Shown piece by piece: positions 38,230 to 46,200 of a stretch of DNA of 64,000 bases (position 1 is the stretch's first letter; each line of letters begins with the position of its first letter). Source of the stretch: Bacteroidales bacterium. GTDB lineage: Bacteria; Bacteroidota; Bacteroidia; Bacteroidales; UBA12077. The notes below the pieces were generated by a model. That model made no database searches. It was not told the origin of the DNA and saw nothing but the letters and a program-made list of their open reading frames with translations. A program made the translations under genes and the position numbers. Location: NCBI GenBank assembly GCA_028282785.1, contig JANQHE010000048.1, positions 1 through 64,000 of the forward strand. The letters run 5' to 3'.

Positions 38230-38269
38230 TTCGTATTGTTTTTTATTATTTTCGTTCACTTTTTTTTGA
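38230..38269 (-). promoter_or_regulatory. Direct-repeat array TCAAA-N9-ACGAA-N16-ACGAA, copy A
   Basis: On the minus strand TCAAA is at 38269-38265, ACGAA/TTCGT at 38255-38251, and a second ACGAA at 38234-38230. The two ACGAA words start 21 bp apart. Upstream of precursor A. The same spacing recurs at three other loci. Confidence 0.65.
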
Positions 38270-38301
38270 CAAAATACTTAATATAACTTATTAAATATTA
38301 C

Positions 38302-38610
38302 TTAAGATAAAAGTAGATACTCGTCCCAAGCAGGCTCAATATCTGAAATTGCTGATATAAATGCCAAACCAATTCCGGCTATTCCTTCTAAAAACCCAAA
38401 ATCTTCGTAAGGGTTCACCATAATCTTCAGTACGATAGGCTTTTTAACCTGATAATATATCTCTATATTCAGCCATGCCTAAAGTTTTATTATACCAATA
38501 TATTGCTGATTCTTAAAATTTATGCTTTTCTCTTTTAGTATTTCCTCAATGTTATCCAGTCTTTTTCGAATATTATTAGTTTCAGGTTGATCTATCGACT
38601 TCCAGTTCAT
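38302..38610 (-). pseudogene. Decayed lanC copy with internal deletion
   Basis: It starts with an ATG at 38610 and 'MNWKSID', matching the intact LanC start (MNWKSII). After about 25 codons it jumps to the region matching 'YWFNKTIEMAF' near the LanC C-terminus, then continues with frameshifts to an end 'EPAWDEYLLLS' that matches 'EPAWDEVLLLN'. About three quarters of the gene, including all zinc ligands, is missing. It sits downstream of precursor B as lanC sits downstream of precursor A. Confidence 0.88.
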
Positions 38611-38639
38611 ACGTTTGTTATTTAAATCTATATTTAAAA

Positions 38640-38666
38640 TAATAGGATTGGTAAACAACCCTATTA
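38640..38666 (-). terminator. Hairpin between precursor B and the lanC pseudogene
   Basis: TAATAGG (38640-38646) and CCTATTA (38660-38666) pair, with further TTG/CAA pairing inside; on the minus strand T residues follow. It is in the same relative position as the terminator before intact lanC. Confidence 0.6.
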
Positions 38667-38839
38667 CTTCAAACGATCATATATTTGTGTAAATAATCAA
38701 ATATAATCTTCTCATTTAACGTTTTGGTATTTAAACACCCTATTACAACCAGCTTATTTAACAACTGGTTTCATTTAAACTACGAACTATTTTTTAGTGG
38801 CGTTTTTTACCTATTTCTTTATATTCTCACATTATCCTA

Positions 38840-39037
38840 CTAAACTGCAGGTAAGCAGTGTTGCTGATTACATGAATCACCATCACTAGCACATTTCCAA
38901 GGTTCAAGTGGATCAGATTGCATACCATTACAATCTTCAGTTCCCATTCCTCTTACATTTTTTAATTGATCCAGATTCAAATTTACTAAGGTTTTTTTAT
39001 TTAACTCCAACTTTGCATTAAATCTTTTTGTTTTCAT
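38840..39037 (-). CDS. Class I lanthipeptide precursor B (65 aa)
   Basis: Start placed at Met 39037 because 'MKTKRFNAKLELNKKTL' aligns with precursor A; an in-frame Met at 39043 is possible. The leader ends 'NLDQLKNVRGMG'. The core has four Cys ('EDC', 'WKCASDGDSCNQQHC') and a few Ser/Thr. The cleavage motif is less canonical (RGMG, not GG). It carries its own leader hairpin and ACGAA array. Its adjacent lanC is dead, so processing would rely on the intact LanB/LanC. Confidence 0.82.
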   Translation of the reverse strand: MKTKRFNAKLELNKKTLVNLNLDQLKNVRGMGTEDCNGMQSDPLEPWKCASDGDSCNQQHCLPAV

Positions 39038-39062
39038 GATCATTCATTTTAATTTATAACTT

Positions 39063-39112
39063 CCTACTCTATTAAAGGCTTTTCGGTTTCCGCCTACGAG
39101 CTCGTGTTATAA
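39063..39112 (-). promoter_or_regulatory. Conserved 5'-leader hairpin, copy B
   Basis: Sense: ACGAGCTCGT, then AGGC-GGAAACC-GAAAA-GCCT (39095-39076), then TAATAGAGTAGG. An outer 7-bp pairing, TTATAAC with GTTATAA (39106-39112 and 39054-39060), could close the whole element. It ends 26 nt upstream of the precursor B start chosen here. Confidence 0.72.
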
Positions 39113-39206
39113 AAATAACATATTTAAATTCCATATCTTTTATATTTTAAATTCATAGATTCACAAAATTGGATAAAAAACAATATTTTTTACACTTTTC
39201 TGCATC

Positions 39207-39246
39207 TTCGTATTGTTTTTTATAATATTCGTTTATTTTTTTTTGA
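39207..39246 (-). promoter_or_regulatory. Direct-repeat array TCAAA-N9-ACGAA-N16-ACGAA, copy B
   Basis: TTCGT at 39207-39211 and 39228-39232 (21 bp apart) and TTTGA at 39242-39246, all read as ACGAA/TCAAA on the minus strand. Upstream of precursor B. The DNA from here to the leader hairpin is highly similar to copy A, as expected from duplication. Confidence 0.65.
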
Positions 39247-39332
39247 TAAAATCTTTATTTAGTTTTTATTTATTTATTTATGCCTTTCCTTTCCCAACCT
39301 AATCGTTAGAATTTGCATTTCAATGCACAAAT

Positions 39333-39375
39333 AAAAACTCTCTTTCAGTGAGTTACAACTTCCTTGAAAGAGAGT
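39333..39375 (-). terminator. Intrinsic terminator downstream of the small secreted-protein gene
   Basis: ACTCTCTTTCA (39337-39347) pairs with TGAAAGAGAGT (39365-39375); on the minus strand a T-run follows. Confidence 0.8.
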
Positions 39376-39408
39376 CAAAAGTTAATAAGCTTTCTCTTAA
39401 TAATTATT

Positions 39409-39849
39409 TTACAATCCGCCTAGGCCGGGCGTAGGAGTATTAGCGGGGCGAAATTCAACAATAGCTATCATTGATGGCTCCGGGTAATCCAAATAATAAA
39501 GGTCATTTATTATATGAGTTCCACTACCTATTAGAACCTTACTACCCATATGATTATTAAAAACCTGAATACTAACCTTAAGATACTCTACCGTATGGTC
39601 AGGGTCAACATTAGTAAATGCGTCTTTATCAATTGTTACAGAAGGCCAGCTATCATGCGTGGTTAACAATGATTGACTCACAGAAGCACCATCAATCGAT
39701 ACCTCATAACTATAAGACTCCAAATGATTAAAATCGAAACGGTAATGAACTGTAAAATCCTCAATGAATCTTTTTTGGGTTCCTGTTTGCGCTAAACTTT
39801 GAGATAAAGTAGCCACAACAAATAATACTAAAACTAATAACTTCTTCAT
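39409..39849 (-). CDS. Small secreted protein of unknown function in the RiPP island
   Basis: 146 aa with a Sec signal peptide ('MKKLLVLVLFVVATLSQSLA', then Q). The mature part is mostly beta-like ('VHYRFDFNHLESYSYEVSI'), ends in 'ANTPTPGLGGL' and has no Cys. I do not recognise a family. Its leader carries copy C of the hairpin that precedes the RiPP precursors, so it is probably co-regulated with them; immunity, or a role on the cell surface in product handling, is possible but unsupported. It has its own terminator. Confidence 0.6.
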   Translation of the reverse strand: MKKLLVLVLFVVATLSQSLAQTGTQKRFIEDFTVHYRFDFNHLESYSYEVSIDGASVSQSLLTTHDSWPSVTIDKDAFTNVDPDHTVEYLKVSIQVFNNHMGSKVLIGSGTHIINDLYYLDYPEPSMIAIVEFRPANTPTPGLGGL

Positions 39850-39873
39850 AATAATTAAAGTTTAAATTAAATT

Positions 39874-39920
39874 CCTACTCTTTTAAGGCTTTTCGGTAAC
39901 CGCCTTTGAGCTCGGGTAAT
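39874..39920 (-). promoter_or_regulatory. Conserved 5'-leader hairpin, copy C
   Basis: Sense AGGC-GGTTACC-GAAAA-GCCT (39905-39886) then TAAAAGAGTAGG, preceded by GAGCTC. It ends 25 nt upstream of the secreted-protein start. The inner GGTTACC differs from GGAAACC but still pairs. Confidence 0.68.
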
Positions 39921-39997
39921 AATTAAAACATTCCAGCTCTTTTCCGTTTTTTGATACAATTAGACAATAAAGATGTTGGTATGCTTCAATTTGATGT

Positions 39998-40027
39998 TAT
40001 AGATTAAAAATAGAATCTGTTTTGGAC
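39998..40027 (-). promoter_or_regulatory. Motif GTCCAAA-N12-TTTAATCTATA, copy 1
   Basis: On the minus strand GTCCAAA (40027-40021) and TTTAATCTATA (40008-39998) are separated by 12 bp, upstream of the small secreted-protein gene. The same two words at the same spacing precede the 48703 gene. Possible promoter of an alternative sigma factor. Confidence 0.45.
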
Positions 40028-40194
40028 AAAAAGGTCTAACTTTTCTGTAAACAACTATATCGAATGTTTTCATTCTCCTTACTTTTAACCATCTTTCCTG
40101 TTAATATTATAAAAGATAAGCACGGAAATATTACTCATTCATGAATAATAGTAGAAAGAGTTTATGAAATTAAAATCATCTAAAAAATACAGAC

Positions 40195-41388
40195 CTATGA
40201 TTTAACAAAACAAAGATTATTCTTCTTAAAAAGCCTTTCAATATTACCAATAGGAGGGCATAAAGAATTATAGACACACTTTTTACATTCGGAAGCTTCA
40301 CTTCTCACATTAAACCAACTTGAGTAATTCGAATCATATGACTTTCTCAATATTTTATTAAAATTCTCAGTCTTAAGGTCTCCCAGCGGATTACAGAACA
40401 AGTTTGTATAAATTAGCCCATCTGCAGTAATAATTAATCTTCCAAAATCATTCTCATTTAGAAGGGAATTCTTATGAATAGTTTGCATTGCAATTTTATC
40501 CTCAAACAAGTCCTCTTCTCTTGTATAAACTATTTTTTTGAAAAAAGATTCATTTTCCCCATTATATAAAACTGCAAGTTCAATATCATTGTGATCCAAA
40601 TCATAATTATCCAAGTAATCAATATCTTGTTCTTCTTTGACAAATATTTGTAAACCTAGCTGCTTATTTCCAATAGATATTTTTATTCCATTAAATTGTT
40701 TTACTTCATTTACTAAAAGGTGTAGTTTAACATCTTCCAGTATTTCCAAATTAACTGTATTCAATTTATTTAATACAGCTGGCCTAATATTTAAATTGAT
40801 CGAATATTTGACATTAAGGCCAGCTATAAGTGAATAAGCAAATTTCAAATTTTCAGCATCTGATAAAAAGAAGTTGATGGTTTCAAGGTTTTTATACGCA
40901 TCCAAATTTCCAAATAAATCCTTTAAATTTTCTTTTATAGATAATTCCGACCGACTATTTAAAATTAAGCATTGATTATTAATGTTGTTGCTGGTGTCCT
41001 TTGCGTTATCCAAATAAATATCCAAACAAAAGAGGTTATGTGACATGACATTTCCTGTAATTCTTTTCTCCGGGTTTAATATGAATTCCTTATCCTTAAC
41101 CACCTTGATAAAATCTCCTGTGATTATAACAGGAACATCCTTATTATCGCAAGTTATAAAATCGCCAAAAAACCTTTTCTTTAGGCCTTCTAACTCATTA
41201 TAAATATTTTCTGTAACTAAAAATACTGCGTTTATGCTTTTGAGGGATTTACTCAAGGTATTAATCAATTCAATATTTTCAGTAATAACCAAGTCATTTG
41301 TATATGTATTATAAAGAATTGCCTTTTCTTTTTGGCAGTTAATATGAACATAAGGTTCAATATAAAATCTTTGATTATAATTCTCCAT
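40195..41388 (-). CDS. Pseudo-radical-SAM partner protein, GG-Bacteroidales RiPP system
   Basis: 397 aa. It resembles the TIGR04150 pseudo-rSAM family: a radical-SAM-like body without the CxxxCxxC cluster motif but with a SPASM-like Cys cluster near the C-terminus ('ECKKCVYNSLCPPIG' and a final Cys). It overlaps the radical SAM maturase by 14 bp on the same strand, so the pair is co-translated and probably forms a complex acting on the precursor at 42931-43086. Catalytic role unknown in this family. Confidence 0.82.
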   Translation of the reverse strand: MENYNQRFYIEPYVHINCQKEKAILYNTYTNDLVITENIELINTLSKSLKSINAVFLVTENIYNELEGLKKRFFGDFITCDNKDVPVIITGDFIKVVKDKEFILNPEKRITGNVMSHNLFCLDIYLDNAKDTSNNINNQCLILNSRSELSIKENLKDLFGNLDAYKNLETINFFLSDAENLKFAYSLIAGLNVKYSINLNIRPAVLNKLNTVNLEILEDVKLHLLVNEVKQFNGIKISIGNKQLGLQIFVKEEQDIDYLDNYDLDHNDIELAVLYNGENESFFKKIVYTREEDLFEDKIAMQTIHKNSLLNENDFGRLIITADGLIYTNLFCNPLGDLKTENFNKILRKSYDSNYSSWFNVRSEASECKKCVYNSLCPPIGNIERLFKKNNLCFVKS

Positions 41389-42745
41389 ATTCCTGCGTTA
41401 TATAATTTAAAAACTTTTCATCATTCTCTATACGCTCAATTGCTTTCCCAAAATCAGTTATATCAATTTGATCGCTGTTAACCTTATCACAAGTGTATAA
41501 ATTGTCCTTAAATGGCATACAAAACATACACTCTGTACAGCTAAAGGCATTGATACATTCTTTACACTGGGTTTTGATATTTGTAAAATTCACATTCAAA
41601 CGCTCAGCTACATCCTCCAGGTCTAAGTGCACACCATTTTCATCAACCTTTCCAAATACATATTCGTGGCCTACTTTTTCGCAAGGCAATATCTTGCCGT
41701 TTGCTGTCATATAGCATCTGCGGCTAAAAGGATAACATGTTCCGGTAGGTAAAAAAGTGTTGTAATCGGGATTAAAAAATAACTCATAATAGTTTTCTTT
41801 AATAATATTCCCGTAGTTTTTTAACAAATGATAACATTTCCCCTCTATAGGGACCTGGGCATCTCTTTTATTAAACTCACTATCGTAGATATTCATATAT
41901 TCATTGTTAAACCCGGTTTCGCTTACAATTGATAATCTGGGCATAACTGAAAACTCCTTTCTAAAAAAATTTGTAACATCTTCCATATTATTTTTACCAT
42001 GTAAAACTCCGTTAAATAATACTCTACTCTTGAAATATTCAGGATAATCAGACATTAACTTCTTGATGTTACGAAAAACTAAATCAAAACTTTCTTTTTC
42101 ATTATGAAAAGTCCTAAATGAGTTATGTTCTCTATTCCCATCCAGGCTTATGGTTAACATAAAGTCATTTTCAACCAGGTAATCCATATATTTATCTAAC
42201 AGGACCCCATTTGTTGTCATAAAAAACTTGAAGAAGTTATCATTTTTTAATTCTATTCCTTTGGCGTATTCTGTTAGTTCCTTAACTGCCTTAAAATTCA
42301 ATAAAGGTTCTCCTCCATAATATCCTATGTGTATTGGATTGTTTACTAATGTACTTTGAGGAGAATTAATATATTTTATTATATAATCAAAAAAGGCTAT
42401 AGCTTGGTTAATATTTATATCTTGATCATTTCTCTTATCGATATTATTATAAAACTTGCCATAAGCACAGTAATAGCAATTCAAATTACAACGCTCTGTT
42501 ACTTCAAAATCAATACAATAAGTGTTTGATATGGCCCTAGCCAAACCTTCTTTAGAAAACATTCCTTCCAATTCAAATTTATTTGAATCAAAGTGTTTAT
42601 TGTCCTGAAGCATCTTAAGTTTTTTTTGATAATAACCACTTTCCTGTTTATCATTGCTAATTTGACTATATAACTTAGGATGAAGAAAATAAAAGCACTT
42701 CTTTGCCATTAAAATATAATGATTCTTTTCTGTCTCAATAATCAT
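41375..42745 (-). CDS. Radical SAM peptide maturase, GG-Bacteroidales family
   Basis: 456 aa. CxxxCxxC is in 'TERCNLNCYYCAYGKFYN' near residue 85, the iron-sulfur site for SAM cleavage. 'HIGYYGGEPLLNFKAV' and 'LTISLDGNREHNSFR' follow. A SPASM cluster is rich in Cys ('CKECINAFSCTECMFC'). It resembles TIGR04148 maturases that modify short GG-leader peptides with a CxCxC core, exactly the peptide encoded upstream. The chemistry (thioether or other crosslink) is not known to me for this family. Confidence 0.88.
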   Translation of the reverse strand: MIIETEKNHYILMAKKCFYFLHPKLYSQISNDKQESGYYQKKLKMLQDNKHFDSNKFELEGMFSKEGLARAISNTYCIDFEVTERCNLNCYYCAYGKFYNNIDKRNDQDININQAIAFFDYIIKYINSPQSTLVNNPIHIGYYGGEPLLNFKAVKELTEYAKGIELKNDNFFKFFMTTNGVLLDKYMDYLVENDFMLTISLDGNREHNSFRTFHNEKESFDLVFRNIKKLMSDYPEYFKSRVLFNGVLHGKNNMEDVTNFFRKEFSVMPRLSIVSETGFNNEYMNIYDSEFNKRDAQVPIEGKCYHLLKNYGNIIKENYYELFFNPDYNTFLPTGTCYPFSRRCYMTANGKILPCEKVGHEYVFGKVDENGVHLDLEDVAERLNVNFTNIKTQCKECINAFSCTECMFCMPFKDNLYTCDKVNSDQIDITDFGKAIERIENDEKFLNYITQEYGEL

Positions 42746-42860
42746 AACAATCCGTTTAAAAGGGGTGCCTAAAAGCCATTATTTTTCTGCTAAAACATAG
42801 GGAACCATCAATTGTAAGCTATAGTGTATAGTTGTTTATGCAATTTTGTGTTCTGATATA

Positions 42861-42880
42861 CCTGCCTACCGGCCGGCAGG
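42861..42880. repeat. GC-rich REP-like palindrome, copy 2
   Basis: CCTGCC (42861-42866) and GGCAGG (42875-42880) around an inner CCGG-rich centre, in the gap between the radical SAM gene and its precursor. Related to the palindrome at 28496-28512. Confidence 0.5.
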
Positions 42881-42930
42881 GTTTAGCAGTACTTATTTTA
42901 ATTACTTTTAGGGCACCCTGTTAAGTTTAA

Positions 42931-43086
42931 TTAATTATTGTCAACACCATTAAAATTGCCAACATCATTACTCAAACCAGCATAACACCTACACTGGCAT
43001 TTCTCTGCCATATTCCCCCCTTTTACGATTTTTTGTTGCTTTTGACTCAATTTAGTCAATCTTAAACTTTTAATTTTTGACTTCAT
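42931..43086 (-). CDS. GG-Bacteroidales RiPP precursor (51 aa)
   Basis: Leader 'KIKSLRLTKLSQKQQKIVK' then GG at residues 23-24; the core begins 'NMAEKCQCRCYAGLSNDV' and ends Asn-rich. The C-x-C-x-C-Y pattern right after the GG is the hallmark of TIGR04149-type precursors. It is encoded immediately upstream of the radical SAM maturase on the same strand and carries copy D of the leader hairpin. Confidence 0.9.
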   Translation of the reverse strand: MKSKIKSLRLTKLSQKQQKIVKGGNMAEKCQCRCYAGLSNDVGNFNGVDNN

Positions 43087-43105
43087 AACTTAAATTTTAT
43101 TTGAA

Positions 43106-43140
43106 CCTACTCTATTAAAGGCTTTTCGGTTTCCGCCTGT
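43106..43140 (-). promoter_or_regulatory. Conserved 5'-leader hairpin, copy D
   Basis: Sense AGGC-GGAAACC-GAAAA-GCCT (43138-43119), then TAATAGAGTAGG, ending 20 nt before the RiPP precursor start. GAGCTC is absent in this copy; an outer ATAACT/AGTTAT pairing could reach the start codon. Confidence 0.7.
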
Positions 43141-43210
43141 TAGTTATTAATATTTAGTAAAAATCCATGTTGATGTTTATTTTTTAATTTAGCAGTCAGA
43201 TCTAGAATAT

Positions 43211-46200
43211 TTAATAAACAACTACTTTACGCGTAATTACTTCTGCATTAGTAAATAGTTTTACAAAGTATACTCCCTGTGTTTTATTTGAGATTTCAAT
43301 ATTTGATCTTCCTAAGGTTTCCGGAGTTTTAGTTTGAATTAGGCTACCTGCAGAATTAAATACCTGGATTAATTCAATTTTATCATTGAATTTTGAATAA
43401 TCAATTGTAAAATTACCGCTGTTTGGATTAGGGTAAACTAATATTTCAGATGTATTTTCAATTTTATTAATGTCTGTAATTTCTGATTCAGTTGTATGAT
43501 CATCTTCAGTTTCTATTCCCTTGCTCGAAGGCTGTAAACACGAATAATCTGGTAAAATCTTCAAATATTTACCGGATACAGGTGATGCTGTAAAGCCATC
43601 TTTAAGAACTATTTCATCACAAGCAATAATTTCCACATTTCTGGAATTTTGCCCTACAATATTTGCGTTTCCAATATTAAAGCTCCCTCCAAAATATTGA
43701 TAAACTCCAGCCCAATCATCTGTTATGGCTGTTGAAAAATTATTTGTGGTAATATGCCTTTCACAATCAACCACTACTACGCCACCCCATTTTGTATCTC
43801 CATGATTATTATTTTTGTCCCAAGGCCTATAATTATAAATAAATTTACCTTCTTTTTGATACCAGTGGCTTAGCTTTCTATCTTCACCAATCTTAGTTTG
43901 CAAATTACACATATCAATTTTATTACCAAAGGGTGTACAGTATGTAGTTTCTCCAACTCCTCCTGGATGATCCCAATTTACTTGTAAACTTATTTGATAG
44001 TTCTCATATGGATATGAATTATCGATTAGCTCAAAAGGTTCTCCAAGTCTTACAGGATTGCATTCGCTATAAGCTTGAGCTGTCATAAACTGGCACATCC
44101 CAAACTCAAAGTTTATACTGGTCTTCTTTGAATAACCATAGTCATCATATACTTCTAAATAAATATAATAATGCATATTCATAATATAACTACATTCAAA
44201 TGAATAAATTATATCAGTATCAACGCCGTCCATATCAATCAGTGTTATCATTGGACTATTGTCAGTCCAGCCTTTTCTTTTTATAGTCCAGCGATAGAAC
44301 CTGTGATTGAATGGAACACCTTCAGCAGAAAACTCAATTGAAGTATTTGGTGTAGGCTGTTCAACATCCATAACAATTCTAAACTCATCAATCTTATTTC
44401 CATAAAAATCCCATGTTTCATTGCTTACAACATTAGAGAACTGCATCGGTATAAAATCAAACCCATCCTTGTAAGGTACCAGGGAGCCACTCCAACCTTC
44501 TTCAACAAACACCTCGTATTTTCCATTGCTATTTGTAAATACCTCTCCATATCCATCAACACTGATAACTACATTGCTTAATGGATTTGACTGATCATAT
44601 ACAGTTCCGGATATTGACACTTCTTTATTTACTACATTTATGTAATAACTTTTTTCTTCGGTATGCGAATTTCCTTGTGAGTCTTCAACTGTTAATTTAA
44701 CACTATAAGACCCAGCTTCATCATATGTATGTTCCGGAGATTTCATAGTACTGGTTGAGCCATCTCCAAATTCCCAATAAAACTTTTCAGCATTTGATGA
44801 TGATTCATTTGTAAACTGAACAGTTAAAGGTTTCTCTCCACTCGTTTTATCTGCTGAGAAACCAGCAACAACCTGTTTGTAAATTACTATTGTTTTATCT
44901 ATAATTTGTGCTTCTACCCGATCATTTTTGTAACACCATAATGATACATTGGCAACCAACACATTAGTTAAAGTATGTACCGGATTTTCGACATTATAGG
45001 TAACGGCATCAGAACCTACTTCTTCAATTTCCCATAACCAGGCATCAAAATCACCTTCTGTAGTATTTGTAAATTGTACATCTAAAGGTGCCTCTCCAAT
45101 ATCCGGTGAATAGGTAAAACTAGCTTCAGCTGGAATATATGCGTTAACAGTAATTTCTTCATGTCCTTCAAAATCTTCACGAGGTATTATTGGCCAGCAA
45201 GCGACTGTTTGCTCATACTCAAAGAGAATTACATAATCACCAGAAGCAACACATTGTGGAATTTCATCCAAGCTGAATGTTAACATTTTGGTTCCATTAG
45301 CATTTACGGTAACATTAATTTCATTTCCTAATTGAACTAATGGTTCACCATATTCATCTGAATTTGGATCGGAAAGTACATTGTAAATACTTGCCCTAAC
45401 TTTGTCAGAGAAATTTGCTGTTCCCAGATTTTCTAAAGTTATAGAAACGGTTAAAGATCCATATTGATATAACTCTTGTTCAGCGATTTGAAAATCTTTA
45501 AAATGAAGATCATATGAATGTTTTAGGTCATAAGTTCTTGGAGTGTATAGACTTAAATCATTTACTACATTGTAAGTTTCCAATTCTACTTCTCTAGGTA
45601 CAGCTTCTATACAGTTAACATTTGTCCCAGAATTATTATCAATAACAAGTCGAACATGACCTGGTTTATTAATAATATCGCCTCTTTTTAATTGAGAAAA
45701 ATTATTTGTTCCTGTTAATTCTGTAGAAACACTAGATAATCCCCACTCACCATCAGCTGTTCCTAGTTTGGTCCTCCGATTCCAAGATCTACATACTAGT
45801 CCGGAACAGTCGATACCAATAACGTGAGTATCTTCACTTTCAAAGCAATGGTCGCAACCATGATCAGAATTATCAACAGTGTTACAGTCACAATCAGTTA
45901 AATCTGAATCACTTTGATAATCTCCAATAATTTTATTACTATTTACCTCTTCTGTCCAATTATTATGATGAGTCCATCCCCCCCATTTGTAAGGCATACT
46001 TGTATTTAGAGCTGTTGTAGAGAATTGAGGTGAAGTAACACGATAATTTTTGTCAAGACTGTAGTGATCCTTAATATTTTTTCTTTGTTCAGCATTTGCT
46101 GGATCACCTTGAAAATAATTGTTATTAGTAGCGGTCCAAGTTAAATTAAGATATTTATATGCTTTGTAAAGTATTTGTGATCGCATTATTCTTGAGTTCG

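Noticed and set aside
38302..38610. A short real gene upstream of precursor A
   Set aside because: Its only reading is a broken lanC with a large deletion and frameshifts; no intact product is possible.
43106..43140. Leader hairpin as a c-di-GMP (GEMM), preQ1 or tetrahydrofolate riboswitch
   Set aside because: Shares only short words such as GAGTAG with these classes; their conserved cores and overall length are absent.
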